Assembly (NCBI GenBank): GCA_016213405.1
Contig: JACRAM010000105.1
Coordinates: 1-34,023 of the forward strand
DNA: 34,023 nt
Direction of reading: 5' to 3'
Source of the DNA: Bacteroidota bacterium
Lineage (GTDB): Bacteria; Bacteroidota; Bacteroidia; Palsa-948
Both the position numbers and the translations under genes were made by a program. The notes beneath the pieces were generated by a model. The model was not told where the DNA came from. It searched no databases and saw only the letters and a program-made list of their open reading frames with translations. Positions 31,811 through 34,023 of the stretch are shown here, piece by piece (the stretch's first letter is position 1; the number at the start of each line of letters is the position of its first letter).

Positions 31811-32245
31811 TTATTTCTTCCCTGTACTGCCGAATCCTCCCACACCTCTTTCCGTTTCTATTAATTCTTCAACTTGAATCCACTCCGCCTGTTCATGTTT
31901 TGCGATTACCATTTGCGCGATTCTTTCTCCATCATTGATAGTGAAATCTTCTTTTGAAAGATTTACAAGAATCACTTTCACTTCTCCGCGGTAATCTGCG
32001 TCAATGGTTCCGGGAGAATTTAAAACAGTTAATCCATTTTTGAAAGCAAGACCCGAGCGCGGACGAATCTGCGCTTCAAATCCTACCGGAAGTTCAATAA
32101 ATAATCCTGTGGGAACTAACGTTCTTTCCAGCGATTTCAAAACAATGGGCGAGTCTAAGTTCGCACGTAAATCCATTCCTGCGGACGCATTCGTAGCGTA
32201 TGATGGAAGCGGATGTTTCGACTTATTAATTATTCTGACTTTCAT
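31811..32245 (-). CDS. dut: dUTP diphosphatase
   Basis: The 144-residue enzyme hydrolyses dUTP to dUMP and pyrophosphate, keeping uracil out of DNA and supplying dTMP synthesis. All five motifs of the trimeric family are present: AGMDLRA (22-28), RPRSGLA (61-67), [10 protein letters not shown] (about 79-88, with the catalytic aspartate), ERIAQMV (about 106-112) and [10 protein letters not shown] (about 133-142). The ATG at 32245 gives the usual length; a start 14 codons upstream was rejected. It overlaps the end of the flippase gene by 20 bp, so the two are translated from one message. Confidence 0.95.
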   Translation of the reverse strand: MKVRIINKSKHPLPSYATNASAGMDLRANLDSPIVLKSLERTLVPTGLFIELPVGFEAQIRPRSGLAFKNGLTVLNSPGTIDADYRGEVKVILVNLSKEDFTINDGERIAQMVIAKHEQAEWIQVEELIETERGVGGFGSTGKK

Positions 32246-33731
32246 TTTTCTTTCTGAATAAATTTTTCCGCTCAAAGATAAAAACAATAATCACAAACAG
32301 GACAAGCAGAGAATTCTTTGCCGCAATATCCAAAATATCAGATTTAATTTCCAGATAATGTGACAAAGCGAACAAAAGCAACGCTAAAGCCAAGTAACCA
32401 AGCGTTCGTTTCATGTCGTATTTCACAGGATAATATTTATTGCCGATAAAATAAGAAAGCGTCATCATTCCCGCATAACAAACGAGCGTTGCCCAAGCGC
32501 TTGCCATGTAGCCGTATATCGGAATGAAAACAAAATTTCCAATGAGCGTAATGACCGCACCGAAGATGGTGAGATACGCTCCCCACTTTGTCTGCCCGGT
32601 GAGTTTATACCAGATGGAAAGATTGAAAAATACTCCAAGAAAAAAGTTTGCCATGAGAAGAATTGGTACAACTGCAAGTCCGTCACGAAAATCTCTTCCT
32701 ACAAAATATTGTATCCAGGAAATATTCATCATCGTTCCGAGAAAAATGATCATGCAGATGATGACGAAATAATCCATCACACGCGCATAAACCTGTTTTG
32801 AATCTGTTTCCTTTGCATGCGAAAAGAAAAATGGTTCCGCAGCAAATCGAAAGGTTTGAACGAACATGGTCATGATGATGGAGATTTTATAACACGCACC
32901 GTAAATACCTACTTGCTCGAGCGCGATGTTAGAAGGAAGAAGATACTTGAGAAGAATTCTGTCAATCGTTTCATTCGTCATTCCTGCTAGACCTGCAATG
33001 AGAAGAGGAAGTGCATATGGTAAAATGGTTTTGAGCATGGAGAAATCCAGAATCCCCCCTGCCCCCCTTTGCAAGGGGGAAACAGCCTTGAGGATGGAAG
33101 GAAGAAGCACTAAAAACGTAACCACACTTGCAATAAGATTCGAAATGAAAATATATCCTATTCCGATTTCAGGATTGTAAAAACATGCAAGCGAAGAATT
33201 TTTCCCTGCGTCAAATTCGCTTTTGCAGATCCAGAGAAAGAAAACATTGAAAAAAATATTTACCGCAATGTTTAAAGTTTTAATCAGCGCGAAGTTTTTT
33301 GCTTTGTTCTGCTCGCGGAGTTTTGCAAAAGCAATGGAAGAAACTGCGTCAAGTCCAAGAATCAGCGCAAACCAGGTGATGTATTCAGGATGTGTTGGGT
33401 ATTCAATAAGGTTTGCAATGGGCTGAAAAAAAATGGTAAGCCCTGCAATGAAAACAGCTGAAGTAAGAGTTACACAAGTAAGAATAGTAGAATAAACTTT
33501 CTGTTTGTCATCTTGAAGTCTAGAAAAATTAAACAGCGCAGTTTCCATTCCGTAAGTGAGAACGATAAGAAGAAAAGAAACATACGCATACATCTCATTC
33601 ACTGTTCCGTATTCGGATGTGGAGAAGTTGTAAGTGTAAAGTGGGACCAAAAAATAATTCAGCAAACGCCCGATGATAGTGGGCAAGCCGTAAATGGCGG
33701 TTTGCGAAGCAAGTTTCTTAAAAGGATTCAT
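32226..33731 (-). CDS. Polysaccharide flippase (Wzx/MATE-like)
   Basis: The 501-residue inner-membrane protein has about 12-14 hydrophobic segments and the start typical of O-antigen/teichoic acid flippases ([40 protein letters not shown]). It would move lipid-linked oligosaccharides across the inner membrane. Residues of about 216-227, in the loop between two helices ([15 protein letters not shown]), are encoded by a dispersed GC-rich palindrome inserted in frame. The ATG at 33731 was chosen over one six codons earlier, since [10 protein letters not shown] is the usual beginning. It is the first gene of the minus-strand row that includes dut and the nucleotidyltransferase. Confidence 0.87.
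   Translation of the reverse strand: MNPFKKLASQTAIYGLPTIIGRLLNYFLVPLYTYNFSTSEYGTVNEMYAYVSFLLIVLTYGMETALFNFSRLQDDKQKVYSTILTCVTLTSAVFIAGLTIFFQPIANLIEYPTHPEYITWFALILGLDAVSSIAFAKLREQNKAKNFALIKTLNIAVNIFFNVFFLWICKSEFDAGKNSSLACFYNPEIGIGYIFISNLIASVVTFLVLLPSILKAVSPLQRGAGGILDFSMLKTILPYALPLLIAGLAGMTNETIDRILLKYLLPSNIALEQVGIYGACYKISIIMTMFVQTFRFAAEPFFFSHAKETDSKQVYARVMDYFVIICMIIFLGTMMNISWIQYFVGRDFRDGLAVVPILLMANFFLGVFFNLSIWYKLTGQTKWGAYLTIFGAVITLIGNFVFIPIYGYMASAWATLVCYAGMMTLSYFIGNKYYPVKYDMKRTLGYLALALLLFALSHYLEIKSDILDIAAKNSLLVLFVIIVFIFERKNLFRKKNESQNN
33049..33088. repeat. Dispersed GC-rich palindrome inside the flippase gene
   Basis: CCCCCCTTTGCAAGGGGG forms a palindrome preceded by AATCCCCCCTG. I know this type as a frequent intergenic repeat in bacteria; here it sits in frame in a coding sequence and encodes SPLQRGAGG. 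It is far more GC-rich than its surroundings. Confidence 0.7.
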
Positions 33732-33739
33732 TAATGGTA

Positions 33740-33837
33740 CAGATAACAAATCATTTACAGATTTACGAAATTACAAATAGATACAAATAATTTGTAATAT
33801 CTGTAGTTTTGAAAATTAGTATGAGATTCGTTATCTG
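33740..33837. repeat. Quasi-palindrome upstream of the flippase gene
   Basis: CAGATAAC at 33740 pairs with GTTATCTG at 33830-33837. Inside, TTACAGATTTACGAAATTACAAATA pairs imperfectly with TTTGTAATATCTGTAGTTTTG. It fills most of the gap between the flippase start and the intron-like sequence. A promoter for the row must lie in or just before it, but no clear TAnnTTTG box was found. Confidence 0.6.
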
Positions 33838-33885
33838 CACACTCGTTAACGATATTTAACTAACAATATTGATTGGATAACTGCA

Positions 33886-34023
33886 ATTAAAGTAGGAAGC
33901 GAAGGTACAAAGTAACTTCGCCACCTCTCACACCACTGTACATGCTTAGACGCATACAGCGGTTTCATAAAGTTTTAATCGTTTGTAGTTTGCCGATAAA
34001 CTGTAGTAACCTTCTTTTGCAAA
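33886..34023 (-). mobile_element. Group II intron, 3' end (domain V/VI-like)
   Basis: On the minus strand, 33963-33932 folds as a 9-bp stem, a 2-base bulge on the 3' side, a short upper stem and a small loop, as in domain V. GTGTGAGAGG follows, then a second hairpin with arms GCGAAG and CTTCGC (33925-33895), as in domain VI, and CTTCCTACTTTAAT, like the usual 3' end (CCTACT...AT). The last base would be near 33886. The reading frame of a reverse transcriptase enters from the right. A catalytic AGC triad is not obvious, so the element may be decayed or my alignment slightly off. Confidence 0.55.
33946..34023 (-). CDS. C-terminal end of a probable group II intron reverse transcriptase (partial)
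   Basis: Twenty-five codons stay open from the window edge to a TAA at 33948-33946, giving FAKEGYYSLSANYKRLKLYE and five more residues. The stop lies in the loop of the domain V-like hairpin. The assignment depends on the RNA context and on a remembered likeness to intron-protein tails (GYYSL..., YETAV); alone it would be too short to call. Confidence 0.4.
   Translation of the reverse strand, partial: FAKEGYYSLSANYKRLKLYETAVCV

Noticed and set aside
1..34023. Circular plasmid with one intron across the ends
   Set aside because: The intron halves are in an order that would allow it, but the gene content (tRNA, dut, kup, ton, envelope genes) is chromosomal and no replication or partition gene is present.

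Overview
The window is chromosomal DNA from a member of the Bacteroidota. Three proteins end in type IX secretion (T9SS) type A sorting domains and one ends in a gliding-motility-type (type B) C-terminal domain. Other lineage marks are SprB-type adhesin repeats, an exbB-exbD-exbD-tonB cluster followed by a PstS-like lipoprotein and a TPR protein, and promoters of the TTTG/TAnnTTTG kind. The genus cannot be named from the sequence.

Layout, left to right. Positions 1-128 look like the 5' end of a group II intron on the minus strand, placed directly behind the transcription terminator of a 1778-residue adhesin (183-5519, minus). A 244-residue secreted protein (5664-6398, minus) follows. Positions 6399-7246 hold no gene; they carry two arrays of 21-bp repeats and a palindrome. 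A dicarboxylate/amino-acid symporter and a DedA membrane protein (7247-9398, plus) come next. Then comes exbB-exbD-exbD-tonB (9675-12794, plus), an opposing 875-residue T9SS protein (12816-15443, minus), and the second half of the ton cluster: tonB2, a 66-residue membrane protein, a PstS-like lipoprotein and a TPR protein (15746-19450, plus). Kup potassium transporter (19521-21491, minus) follows. Positions 21492-22187 carry a third 21-bp array, a large hairpin and promoters. A small secreted protein and a 1026-residue adhesin form a pair (22188-25714, plus), ended by a terminator. tRNA-Asn (minus) and a PfkB-family kinase (plus) follow. The right end is one minus-strand gene row, in transcription order: flippase, dut, sugar nucleotidyltransferase, TPR lipoprotein, DUF4292 lipoprotein, EnvC-like protein (33731 down to 26835). 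Positions 33886-34023 look like the 3' end of a group II intron with the last codons of its reverse transcriptase.

Function. Most of the window serves the cell envelope: energy transfer to the outer membrane (ExbBD/TonB), secreted and surface proteins, surface polysaccharide export and septal peptidoglycan hydrolysis. No classical mobile island, defence locus or CRISPR array was seen.

The most unusual content is non-coding. There are three arrays with an exact 21-bp period that share submotifs although they lie 14.5 kb apart. There is a large set of quasi-palindromes, different in sequence but alike in build, that fill gaps and also reach into coding sequence; in all three T9SS type A sorting domains they fall in the same loop. 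A motif GCAAC(C/T)-N16-C(G/A)TC precedes three of the four units encoding secreted or surface proteins. Intron halves at both window edges suggest that this is a contig broken at a multi-copy intron.
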